Source: CAXGUU01 sp964012875
Lineage (GTDB): Bacteria; Pseudomonadota; Gammaproteobacteria; Ga0077536
Assembly: GCA_964012875.1 (NCBI GenBank)
Contig: CAXGUU010000241.1
Coordinates: 1 to 5,246, forward strand
DNA: 5,246 nucleotides
Direction of reading: 5' to 3'
The notes under the pieces: generated by a model
Database searches by the model: none
What the model saw: the letters and a program-made list of their open reading frames with translations, nothing else
Told to the model about the DNA's origin: nothing
Made by a program: the position numbers and the translations under genes
In this document: positions 1-5,246 of the stretch, piece after piece
Numbering within the stretch: the first letter of the stretch is position 1
Layout: every line of letters begins with the position of its first letter

Positions 1-756
1 GTTTTCACCGGCTGCCGGCGGCGACATTTGGCCACCGTTCGACTTGATCATGGCCGTGCTGGCATCAATGCCGGCAGCCACCAGCCGGGCCTCCATGGCT
101 TCAAGGTATCGTTTGAGGATCGGTTTGATATAGGCGTCGGCAATGGTGGTCGAAGCGCGCTCGTATTCTTTCCACTTGGGCAGCACGTCGTAGGAAATCG
201 AGACGGGCACATCGGGGCACAGTGTCTGAAACAAACTGCGCGCCCGTAGTTCGTGTACCGGGTTGACGTACGCAAACAGGAGGCAAATCGCGATGGCTTC
301 TATGTCACCCTGACTGTTGATTGCTGCGGCGACCCGTTCAACGCTCGCTTCGTCCAGTTCAGTAACGACATCACCGCTGGCTGAAAGGCGTTCATGTATC
401 TCAAAGCAATGGCGTCGCAATACCAGCGGTTGCGCGCGACTCCAGGTGCGGTCGTAGTGATGCTCCCGGTGCCCGCGCTGCAGAAACGGGATGTCGCGAA
501 ACCCAGCGGTCGTCACATAGGCGATGCGCGCGCCTTTGCGCTCGAGAATCGCATTGGTGGCCACCGTCGTACCCAGCCTCAGGTTCGACGCATTATTGTT
601 AAGCTCAATTCTTTCAAGGCCGGTGAGGATGCCGTCGGTCGGATCGTCCGGCGTCGACAGGTTCTTCCATACCGCGATTTCCCGCGACTGCTTGTCGTAG
701 GCGACGAAATCAGTGAACGTACCACCGACATCAACCCCCAATAAGTAGTCCGGCAT
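1..756 (-). CDS. Hydantoinase A / oxoprolinase family protein, N-terminal part (runs off the window)
   Basis: This is the N-terminal 252 residues of a HyuA-type subunit. The family uses ATP to open cyclic amides (hydantoins, 5-oxoproline and related lactams) in the cytoplasm and usually pairs with a HyuB subunit. Seen in the translation: the ASKHA-type phosphate-binding motif GVDVGGTFTD at residues 7-16, LGTTVATNAILERKGA at 61-76, an RG-x-R-type stretch at 94-97, EYERASTTIADAY at 197-209, and IKSNGGQMS at 237-245, all hallmarks of the family N-domain. The frame is open with no stop to base 1. Full-length members have roughly 650-700 residues, so about 60% lies outside the window, and a hyuB-like gene may follow there. 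The start at 756 is supported by AAAGGGG (762-768) with a 5-nt spacer. It is transcribed divergently from the LLM oxidoreductase gene. The family is very likely; the substrate (hydantoin, oxoproline, N-methylhydantoin or another) cannot be decided from this part. Confidence 0.93.
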   Translation of the reverse strand, partial: MPDYLLGVDVGGTFTDFVAYDKQSREIAVWKNLSTPDDPTDGILTGLERIELNNNASNLRLGTTVATNAILERKGARIAYVTTAGFRDIPFLQRGHREHHYDRTWSRAQPLVLRRHCFEIHERLSASGDVVTELDEASVERVAAAINSQGDIEAIAICLLFAYVNPVHELRARSLFQTLCPDVPVSISYDVLPKWKEYERASTTIADAYIKPILKRYLEAMEARLVAAGIDASTAMIKSNGGQMSPPAAGEN

Positions 757-761
757 GAGAA

Positions 762-768
762 CCCCTTT
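762..768 (-). promoter_or_regulatory. Shine-Dalgarno site of the hydantoinase A gene
   Basis: Read on the minus strand this is AAAGGGG, five bases before the ATG at 756. It fixes that ATG as the start and fits the protein beginning only six residues before the GVDVGGTFTD motif. Confidence 0.6.
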
Positions 769-865
769 GCGCGACTGACTGAAAACGTTGATCTAGCATA
801 TCCAAGGGCGGCAGGCGGCACTACGGCAACGCTGAGGTATGCTGTGAATCAAATAAATAGACGCT

Positions 866-893
866 CGGGCCGCGTCGGCCCGCGGCCATGGCC
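866..893. repeat. Overlapping GC-rich palindromes upstream of the LLM gene
   Basis: Three exact palindromic structures share these 28 bases: CGGGCC (866-871) pairs with GGCCCG (877-882) around a 5-base loop; GGCCGCG (868-874) pairs with CGCGGCC (881-887) around a 6-base loop; and GGCCATGGCC (884-893) is a perfect 10-base palindrome. The first two stems exclude each other. The cluster ends about ten bases before the ribosome binding site of the LLM gene, so it would lie in the 5' leader if transcription starts near 860. It could be an mRNA leader structure or a protein-binding operator. It is not followed by a T run, so it is not a typical terminator. Confidence 0.5.
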
Positions 894-902
894 AAAACGA
901 CT

Positions 903-907
903 AAGAG
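903..907 (+). promoter_or_regulatory. Ribosome binding site deciding the LLM start
   Basis: AAGAG lies nine bases before the ATG at 917, an acceptable spacing, but it directly abuts the in-frame ATG at 908, which leaves that codon no spacer. This favours 917. The resulting protein begins MSIDCGFLFPFRNP, close to the usual beginning of this protein family. Confidence 0.45.
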
Positions 908-916
908 ATGCGAGCA

Positions 917-1960
917 ATGAGTATCGATTGTGGTTTTCTTTTCCCGTTTCGAAACCCTGAATTCAATCGCCGACCCTGGGACGAACTGTACCGAACCGAC
1001 CTCGATCTCGCGGCCTACTCGGAAACGCTGGGGCTCGACCACGTGTGGTTGACCGAACACCACTTCATCGATGACGGCTACTCTCCGGCCTTGATTCCGA
1101 TTGCCACCGCAATCGCGGCCATGACCACCTCCATTCGTATCGGAACCTTCGTCATGTTGTTGCCGATGCATCAGACCGTAAGGCTGGCTGAAGACATCGC
1201 CATGGCCGACGTGATTTCCTCCGGCCGCATGGATATCGGCGTCGGACTCGGCTACCGCGTTGGAGAATTCGCCGGCATGGGCATCTCGACCAGAGAACGC
1301 GCCAAACGGTTTGCCGAACAATTACCCTTGCTGCGCCGGCTACTGGATGGGGAAACGGTGAACTTCGAAGGCAAATTTCATACCATCGAAGGGGCGTGCA
1401 TCAGGCCACCGGCGATTCAACAACCCGTTCCACTGTGGGTTGGAGCGCGGGGCGATCGCGCTCTCGACCGTGCCGCCAGGATGGGTTGTCATTTAGCCGG
1501 TGTTTCAGCGGAACATCGTTTGCGTTATCGAGAGGCGCTGAGTCGGCACGGCCGCGAGCCTGACGACTACCAGGTCAGTCAGATGGTGCTCGTGTACGTC
1601 TCCGACTCGAAATACCAAGCGTGGAACGATACCGCGGCACCCATCAATCACATGCTCCAGCTCTACTATGATTGGGCGGTTGAGGCCGGTGATGACAATA
1701 ACGACGATCAGGACTCGCGCGCCATTCCAACGACCGATCAGATCCGGCGCGATCAGGCCTTGGAGTTCTACGGCGAACCGGCTTTCGTCGGCACGCCTGA
1801 CTTTGTGTACGAAGGTTTGCGCGATTTGCTCAGGCGCTCACCATGTACACACCTCGTCATGATGGGGATCCTTCCGGGCGCGCCGGTCGAGGGCACGCGC
1901 CGCAGTATGGAACTGTTCGCCAGAGAGGTCATGCCGCGGCTGAAGGCCGACGCCGCATGA
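917..1960 (+). CDS. LLM class flavin-dependent oxidoreductase (luciferase-like monooxygenase)
   Basis: A 347-residue protein, full length for the luciferase-like TIM-barrel family, whose members use reduced FMN (or F420 in some bacteria) to oxidise small organic substrates in the cytoplasm. Residues numbered from the ATG at 917: N-terminal FLFPFRNP near 7-14; VWLTEHHF at 43-50, the TEHH motif of the family; the strand-loop IRIGTFVMLLPMHQTVRLAE at 73-92; SSGRMDIGVGLGYR at 101-114; PVPLWVGARG at 170-179; and the C-terminal FVGTPDFVYEGLRDLL at 290-305. An acidic D/N-rich loop (about 258-266) is unusual. An in-frame ATG at 908 would add three residues but lacks a spaced ribosome binding site. The gene is divergent from the hydantoinase A gene and convergent with the EamA gene. 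The family is secure. The substrate is unknown; a role in degrading an N-containing or heterocyclic compound is inferred from the neighbouring hydrolases. Confidence 0.93.
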   Translation: MSIDCGFLFPFRNPEFNRRPWDELYRTDLDLAAYSETLGLDHVWLTEHHFIDDGYSPALIPIATAIAAMTTSIRIGTFVMLLPMHQTVRLAEDIAMADVISSGRMDIGVGLGYRVGEFAGMGISTRERAKRFAEQLPLLRRLLDGETVNFEGKFHTIEGACIRPPAIQQPVPLWVGARGDRALDRAARMGCHLAGVSAEHRLRYREALSRHGREPDDYQVSQMVLVYVSDSKYQAWNDTAAPINHMLQLYYDWAVEAGDDNNDDQDSRAIPTTDQIRRDQALEFYGEPAFVGTPDFVYEGLRDLLRRSPCTHLVMMGILPGAPVEGTRRSMELFAREVMPRLKADAA

Positions 1961-2223
1961 GTTGGATTCAGCGGCACAGCGCAACGGATTCACACGATAA
2001 GCACGAACCATGCTCGGCACGTCCTCAACCTTACCGAAACTGCATGCGGCGCGGGCGAGATCACCCTTCAGTCCGCTGCTGACAGGGTGATACCGACCTT
2101 CCGTTGCGACCGTGGGCGACATTGCGGGTTCGTCTGCGGTGCTCATTAGCGGCAGTAAACTCTGTTGCTCGCCTCGCCCGCGCCTTACCCCGGACCTGCC
2201 TCGCTACGTTTTGCATCGCACTG
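1961..2223. other. Gap between convergent genes; no assigned gene
   Basis: This stretch separates the 3' ends of the LLM and EamA genes. Apart from the hairpin at 2061-2090, I see no recognisable gene. No T-rich intrinsic terminator is visible for either neighbour. On the minus strand a frame stays open from an ATG at 2146 through the whole left part of the gap and on, antisense, into the LLM gene as far as 1838 (102 codons). Its codons inside the gap look ordinary, but I recognise no family and it has no clear ribosome binding site, so it is not called as a gene. A two-copy GGATTC (1964-1969 and 1986-1991) is probably chance. Confidence 0.5.
2061..2090. terminator. Imperfect inverted repeat, possible bidirectional terminator of the convergent genes
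   Basis: TCACCCTTCAG (2061-2071) pairs with CTGA (2079-2082) plus AGGGTGA (2084-2090). This gives an 11-base-pair stem interrupted by one unpaired C (2083) and closed by a 7-base loop (2072-2078). The location between converging genes suits transcription termination from both sides, but neither strand has a T run after the stem, so intrinsic termination is uncertain. It could instead be an RNA-stabilising 3' structure or a copy of a dispersed palindromic repeat. Confidence 0.4.
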
Positions 2224-3153
2224 CTAATCGACCAGTCTGAACAGAAGAATGCCGAGCACGGTCACCGCGATACCCGCATACTCAAGGCGGTTTATCTTCT
2301 CGCGAAAGTACGCCCATGAGATCACGAGCGTGAATATCACTTCGACTTGCGCGACGGCGCGAACGTAGGAGGCATTCTCCAGTGCGAAAGCAGTGAACCA
2401 ACCGATCGATCCCATCGCGCTGGTAAAGCCGATGAAGCCAATGATTCGACGGTTTGTCCAAAGCTGACCGAAAACCTGGCGTTCTTTAACGGCAAGCCAC
2501 GCGCCCAAGCCCAGTACCTGCATGGCCGTTGTCGTGACCACGGTCCAGCCGCCGCGCCAGAGGAAGCTACCGGGCTCGAGTACGAGCGTCGCTTCACGGA
2601 TGGCAAGGTAGGAAAACGTAAACATCAGTGCGCAGGACACGGCCACGCGCGTTGCGCCGGATGACAAGGCTTCAAGCAGTGTCGCACCGGTTTCTTCGCG
2701 CTTTGATTGTGGCAGCTTGCCGACGGACAAAAGCACCACGCCAGAAATCACCACAACCAACGCAATCCAACCCACTGTCGAGATTACTTCGGAAAACCAG
2801 ATTGAGCCGATGACGGCTGTCATCAACACGTCGCTTTTGATCAGCATCGTACTGACAGCAAACGACTTCAGCGTGAACAGTTTGATCAACAATGCCGTGG
2901 CCAGAATCTGACACAGCCCGCCGACAAAACAATAAGCAGCGAAGCTTGGGTGCCATTGCGGTCTGCCGCCGCCTTCAAGACTGACGACACCCCACAGGAA
3001 TGCGACCAGAAACGGAAACCCGACCAGGGAACGCACATAGGTCGTGCCCATTGTCGACATCGTCTGGTTCAGCGTTTTTTGGGCCGCCGTTCGTACCGAC
3101 TGCATCAAAGCCGCGAAAATACTGATCGGTATCCAGATCAAATCCATGGGCAT
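2224..3153 (-). CDS. EamA/DMT superfamily transporter, ten transmembrane helices
   Basis: A 309-residue inner-membrane protein of the drug/metabolite transporter superfamily, whose members move amino acids, sugars or small metabolites, often outward. Ten hydrophobic segments can be read at about 4-20, 38-60, 71-92, 98-118, 125-145, 168-187, 197-220, 237-256, 264-282 and 290-306. They fall into two similar halves. Each half has the EamA-like acidic residue after its fourth helix: WFSE at 119-122 and YFREK at 282-286, the latter followed by the typical final helix YAGIAVTVLGILLF. A charged loop (KLPQSKREE, 146-154) joins the halves. The length is normal. Two close ATGs (3153 and 3147) are possible starts, and neither has a clear Shine-Dalgarno site. 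It lies downstream of the YtcJ-type gene on the same strand but 375 bases away, so a shared transcript is possible, not shown. The substrate is unknown; export or uptake of a compound handled by the neighbouring enzymes is inference. Confidence 0.92.
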   Translation of the reverse strand: MPMDLIWIPISIFAALMQSVRTAAQKTLNQTMSTMGTTYVRSLVGFPFLVAFLWGVVSLEGGGRPQWHPSFAAYCFVGGLCQILATALLIKLFTLKSFAVSTMLIKSDVLMTAVIGSIWFSEVISTVGWIALVVVISGVVLLSVGKLPQSKREETGATLLEALSSGATRVAVSCALMFTFSYLAIREATLVLEPGSFLWRGGWTVVTTTAMQVLGLGAWLAVKERQVFGQLWTNRRIIGFIGFTSAMGSIGWFTAFALENASYVRAVAQVEVIFTLVISWAYFREKINRLEYAGIAVTVLGILLFRLVD

Positions 3154-3186
3154 TCGTCGCGGTCGCAGGTAGCTAAGAGACGCGGC

Positions 3187-3215
3187 ATGTTAGCGACTGG
3201 GGATGCGCTTGGTAA
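3187..3215 (-). promoter_or_regulatory. Weak candidate promoter for the EamA transporter gene
   Basis: On the minus strand TTACCA (3210-3215) and TAACAT (3187-3192) are 17 bases apart, each matching four of six bases of the sigma-70 consensus, 34 bases before the ATG at 3153. The match is modest, and the element lies inside the apbE remnant, so it may be chance. It would give the transporter its own transcription start. Confidence 0.2.
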
Positions 3216-3507
3216 GGCCGAAGGTCAGACGCCCACTGCGTCGGCCAAGTCGGCGGGCACCGATACGCGATTGAATACGAATGACCAGCACCACTACCTG
3301 TTCAATCCCCGGAGCGCTGCCAACGCGCACTCGTGGGCGTCAGTTAGGGTGATCGCCGGGAGCGCGACAATAGCCGACGGCCTGTCGATGACACTTGCCG
3401 TATCGCCGGTTGAACAGACTGAAATGCTCTTGAGGTCATTCAACGGCACCGGCGCCGTGGGTCTGACCGCGCAGGGTGAGCTTGTTGACCTTGGCGCTGC
3501 CGTCTAA
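3187..3507 (+). pseudogene. C-terminal remnant of an ApbE-like FAD:protein FMN transferase
   Basis: The frame from the ATG at 3187 to the TAA at 3505 encodes 106 residues. From about residue 17 onward it reads like the end of ApbE, the Mg-dependent enzyme that attaches FMN to proteins such as NqrC and RnfG. Visible counterparts are HHYLFNPRS at 35-43 (family: HHI-x-DPRTG), ASVRVIAGSATIADGLS at 51-67 (family: SVTVIAPSATLADALST) and the closing VGLTAQGELVDLGA at 91-104. Full ApbE proteins have about 300-350 residues. The N-terminal FAD-binding two-thirds are absent: upstream of 3187 the DNA is soon the oppositely oriented EamA gene. The metal-binding Asp is kept (D64), but the Thr normally four residues on is Met (M68). 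The frame stays open leftward, antisense to the transporter, which is probably accidental. No ribosome binding site is seen. I read this as a broken, non-functional gene left by a deletion or rearrangement. Confidence 0.7.
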
Positions 3508-3523
3508 GGACGACGGTATTTTT
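3499..3523 (+). terminator. Intrinsic terminator behind the apbE remnant
   Basis: CCGTC (3500-3504) pairs with GACGG (3512-3516), extended by a G-T pair (3499/3517), around a 7-base loop that contains the TAA stop. TATTTTT (3517-3523) follows directly, the layout of a short rho-independent terminator on the plus strand. On the minus strand the hairpin is followed by GCGCCAAGG instead of a T run, so it should not stop transcripts leaving the YtcJ-type gene. It overlaps the end of the apbE frame, which suggests that the original 3' end of that gene is preserved. Confidence 0.5.
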
Positions 3524-3528
3524 CGAAC

Positions 3529-5214
3529 TCAGGCTCGCTCGTAGACGACCTCGCCATCGATCATGGTCAGATCGACGGCCATGTGCCGCAGGTCGTCTTG
3601 TGGGCAGCCCAGTGGATCGCCGTCAAGCACAATGAGGTCGGCCCGTTTTCCGACGTCGATTGAACCCAGTTCGTCTTCCATCCGTAGCGTCCAGGCGCCG
3701 TTGATCGTAAATGCACGTATGGCTTCCTCGCGGGAGATGGCCTGCCCGGATCCGATGACCTCGCCGGTCAACCCGGCCTGTCGCGCCAGACTTTGCCACA
3801 CGGTGAACATCGCTTCGTGCGGGCCCCAGTCGGTGCTTTGCGATACCTTGACGCCGGCATCGAACCAGTTGCGCAAGGGGATGGCGACGTCACAGTAGTC
3901 GCCTCCGAGGCGGTCGCGATAAACTTCCGCCCCCTTGCCCCAGATAAAATTGGTTGACGTAGTAGGCGCCACGCCGAGCTTCGCACAACGCGAAATCTGT
4001 TCGGTGGTTGGGAACTCGCAGTGTTCGAGTACGTAGCGCTTGTCCTTGATCGGAATGCGACGGTCGATAGTTTCAAAAGCATTGAGCGCGATTTCAATCG
4101 AACCGCGCCCTGCCCCCTCGGCAAAAATTCTGAAGTTCATGTCTGCGGCCAGCTGCAGGATGGCCCGATAGTGCTCCTCGCTGACCAATGGCCCCGGATC
4201 GACCGTGTCACCGAACGGACCCAGGTAGGGCGAATCGTTGACCGCTGCGCCATGCCAGTACGGGCCATCAAGGCCGATACTCACACCACAAACCTTCAGT
4301 AAATCCGTGCCGAACCCGCCGTTGGCCGCGAAACGAATTGTGCGCAGAAAGGTTTCGATCTCCTTCAGACTGTTGGTTGAGTCAATTTCGAAGGTGTAAA
4401 AGATACGAAGCGGCAGTTTTCCCGCCTCGCGCAATTCCGCGTACGCACGAAGTTCGTCCGGATGCGTGAGATGCGCCTCCAACAGCGTGGTCGTTCCATG
4501 CTCGATGAAGTGCGGCGCCAGCGCAGCGATGCCGTCGCGGACATTGGCATAGGCCGGTTTCGGCGCGACCTGTTCAACCATCTGGTAGAGCGGATCGAAA
4601 TTGTAGATCGGCTGCATGGCACCCTCGACCAAGCCGTTTGGTTCACCCTTGTCATCGGTCAGGATGCGTGTGTTGTCGGACACTCGCGTACCGGCATCAA
4701 TACCTGCGGCAGCCAGCGCCCGGCTATTCAGGATGGCGAAATTCGGTACGCGGTTGGTCGGCGCCTGGATGTAAACCGGGTTGTCGGGCGCAAGCTGGTC
4801 GAGTTCGGCAAGCGTCGGCACTTCACCTGCAGCGCGCAGGCGCTCCGCATTCAGGAAGTACGGCGGATCGCCAATAGGCATAGAGACAATCCACTCTCCC
4901 GGCGAGGCCGAATCAACTGCCGCTTTCAACCGTTCGAGGATCTCGCGCTTCGTGGTAGCCCCCTGCAGGCGAACTTTAAGTTCGTCGAGCCCGAACAGCG
5001 CGATGTGCCCGTGGGTGTCGATGAACCCCGGCATCAACGTACGCCCGGCCAGGTCAATTTGGCACGCATTGGTTGACACAGCGTCAGCCAGGGCCGCCTT
5101 TTGCCCGACCGCGGTAATACGGCCATCCTCGACGAGCACTGCATCGTGGACGCTGAACCGGTCATCAACCGTAATGACCTGACCATCGTGAAAAAACACC
5201 TGTTCGCGCGCCAT
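3529..5214 (-). CDS. YtcJ-type metal-dependent amidohydrolase (amidohydrolase family 3)
   Basis: A complete 561-residue enzyme of the amidohydrolase superfamily, close to the usual length of 530-570 for YtcJ / N-substituted formamide deformylase-like proteins, which hydrolyse C-N bonds of amides in the cytoplasm. Domains in order: an N-terminal beta-sandwich strip (1-60); PGFIDTHGH (62-70) with the metal-binding H68-x-H70; a TIM barrel including K307 in LLKVCG, a possible bridging-lysine position; EHCE (397-400) with H398; STDWGPHEAM (460-469) with D462; and the closing GSIDVGKRADLIVLDGDPL (517-535) typical of these enzymes. Oddity: where relatives have an HAIGDRAI-like motif with a metal-ligand His, this protein has EGAGRGSI (366-373), so the His position appears to be Glu366. 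The start is supported by AGAGGGG (5221-5227) with a 6-base spacer. No signal peptide is seen. The substrate is unknown; a part in a catabolic set with the hydantoinase-like and LLM genes is inference. Confidence 0.93.
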   Translation of the reverse strand: MAREQVFFHDGQVITVDDRFSVHDAVLVEDGRITAVGQKAALADAVSTNACQIDLAGRTLMPGFIDTHGHIALFGLDELKVRLQGATTKREILERLKAAVDSASPGEWIVSMPIGDPPYFLNAERLRAAGEVPTLAELDQLAPDNPVYIQAPTNRVPNFAILNSRALAAAGIDAGTRVSDNTRILTDDKGEPNGLVEGAMQPIYNFDPLYQMVEQVAPKPAYANVRDGIAALAPHFIEHGTTTLLEAHLTHPDELRAYAELREAGKLPLRIFYTFEIDSTNSLKEIETFLRTIRFAANGGFGTDLLKVCGVSIGLDGPYWHGAAVNDSPYLGPFGDTVDPGPLVSEEHYRAILQLAADMNFRIFAEGAGRGSIEIALNAFETIDRRIPIKDKRYVLEHCEFPTTEQISRCAKLGVAPTTSTNFIWGKGAEVYRDRLGGDYCDVAIPLRNWFDAGVKVSQSTDWGPHEAMFTVWQSLARQAGLTGEVIGSGQAISREEAIRAFTINGAWTLRMEDELGSIDVGKRADLIVLDGDPLGCPQDDLRHMAVDLTMIDGEVVYERA

Positions 5215-5220
5215 GCTCTG

Positions 5221-5227
5221 CCCCTCT
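5221..5227 (-). promoter_or_regulatory. Shine-Dalgarno site of the YtcJ-type amidohydrolase gene
   Basis: AGAGGGG on the minus strand, six bases before the ATG at 5214. It resembles the site of the hydantoinase A gene (AAAGGGG). Only 32 bases upstream of the start are in the window, so no promoter can be judged. Confidence 0.6.
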
Positions 5228-5246
5228 GCAGTCGCCTGAAACCGTG

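Larger units (their letters stand above)
757..916. promoter_or_regulatory. Divergent intergenic region between the hydantoinase A and LLM genes
   Basis: This 160-base gap must carry the 5' signals of both divergent genes. An A+T-rich stretch (about 846-860, including AAATAAATAG) is the likeliest place for a -10 element of the rightward gene, and TATGCT on the minus strand (795-800) could be a -10 for the leftward gene. Neither has a good -35 at normal spacing, so no promoter is called. The gap also holds a perfect two-copy 7-base tandem repeat, GGCGGCA, at 807-813 and 814-820, and a palindrome cluster at 866-893. A shared operator controlling both genes is plausible but is inference. Confidence 0.4.

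Noticed and set aside
795..800. TATGCT on the minus strand as a -10 box for the hydantoinase A gene.
   Set aside because: No -35-like hexamer is found at 16-18 bases; the nearest candidate, TTGCCG, is 23 bases away.
807..820. Two tandem copies of GGCGGCA as an operator.
   Set aside because: Two short GC-rich copies are too little to separate from chance in this composition; it is only mentioned within the intergenic region.
821..1321. A 166-codon minus-strand frame covering the 5' part of the LLM gene.
   Set aside because: It is antisense to a protein with clear LLM motifs, its translation is His/Gly-rich without family features, and it has no supported start.
2104..2319. A 71-codon plus-strand frame starting with TTG in the convergent gap.
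   Set aside because: It has an alternative start with no ribosome binding site, runs into the 3' end of the transporter gene on the other strand, and shows no recognisable family.
2950..3186. Upstream extension of the apbE remnant frame to an ATG at 2950.
   Set aside because: This part is antisense to the transporter's N-terminal helices, and its translation (Arg/His/Gln-rich) shows no ApbE similarity, so the open frame is taken as accidental.
4462..5076. A 204-codon plus-strand frame opposite the YtcJ-type gene.
   Set aside because: It is the complement of a well-supported hydrolase reading frame. Its translation is Arg-rich and shows no motif.

Overview
The window is moderately GC-rich bacterial DNA with short intergenic gaps, purine-rich Shine-Dalgarno sites and gene families typical of the accessory metabolism of Proteobacteria. 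A proteobacterium, perhaps marine or soil-living, is an inference; no RNA gene or marker protein here fixes the taxon. I see no tRNA, rRNA, CRISPR array, insertion sequence or attachment site.

Layout: (1) 1-756, minus strand: the first 252 codons of a hydantoinase A / oxoprolinase-type ATP-dependent amidohydrolase, cut by the window edge. (2) 757-916: a divergent regulatory gap with overlapping GC-rich palindromes. (3) 917-1960, plus strand: a luciferase-like (LLM) flavin-dependent oxidoreductase. (4) 1961-2223: a non-coding or unassigned gap between convergent genes, holding a strong imperfect hairpin. (5) 2224-3153, minus strand: a ten-helix EamA/DMT-family transporter. (6) 3187-3507, plus strand: an orphan C-terminal piece of an ApbE-like FAD:protein FMN transferase, followed by what looks like its original intrinsic terminator. 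(7) 3529-5214, minus strand: a complete YtcJ-type (amidohydrolase family 3) metal-dependent hydrolase, with its Shine-Dalgarno site at the window edge.

How the genes may work together: two different C-N hydrolases (a HyuA-type ATP-dependent ring-opening enzyme and a YtcJ-type amidohydrolase), one flavin monooxygenase-like enzyme and one small-metabolite permease are the usual parts of a catabolic island for an N-containing organic compound, such as a lactam, hydantoin, cyclic imide or N-acyl compound. The substrate cannot be read from the sequence. The ApbE stub shows that the stretch between the transporter and the YtcJ-type gene has been rearranged.

The points most worth a second look are the truncated apbE with its retained terminator, the apparent loss of a metal-ligand histidine in the YtcJ-type enzyme (Glu366 where the family usually has the His of an HAIGD-like motif), and the hairpin in the convergent gap. 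I did not find convincing evidence of a wholly new system.
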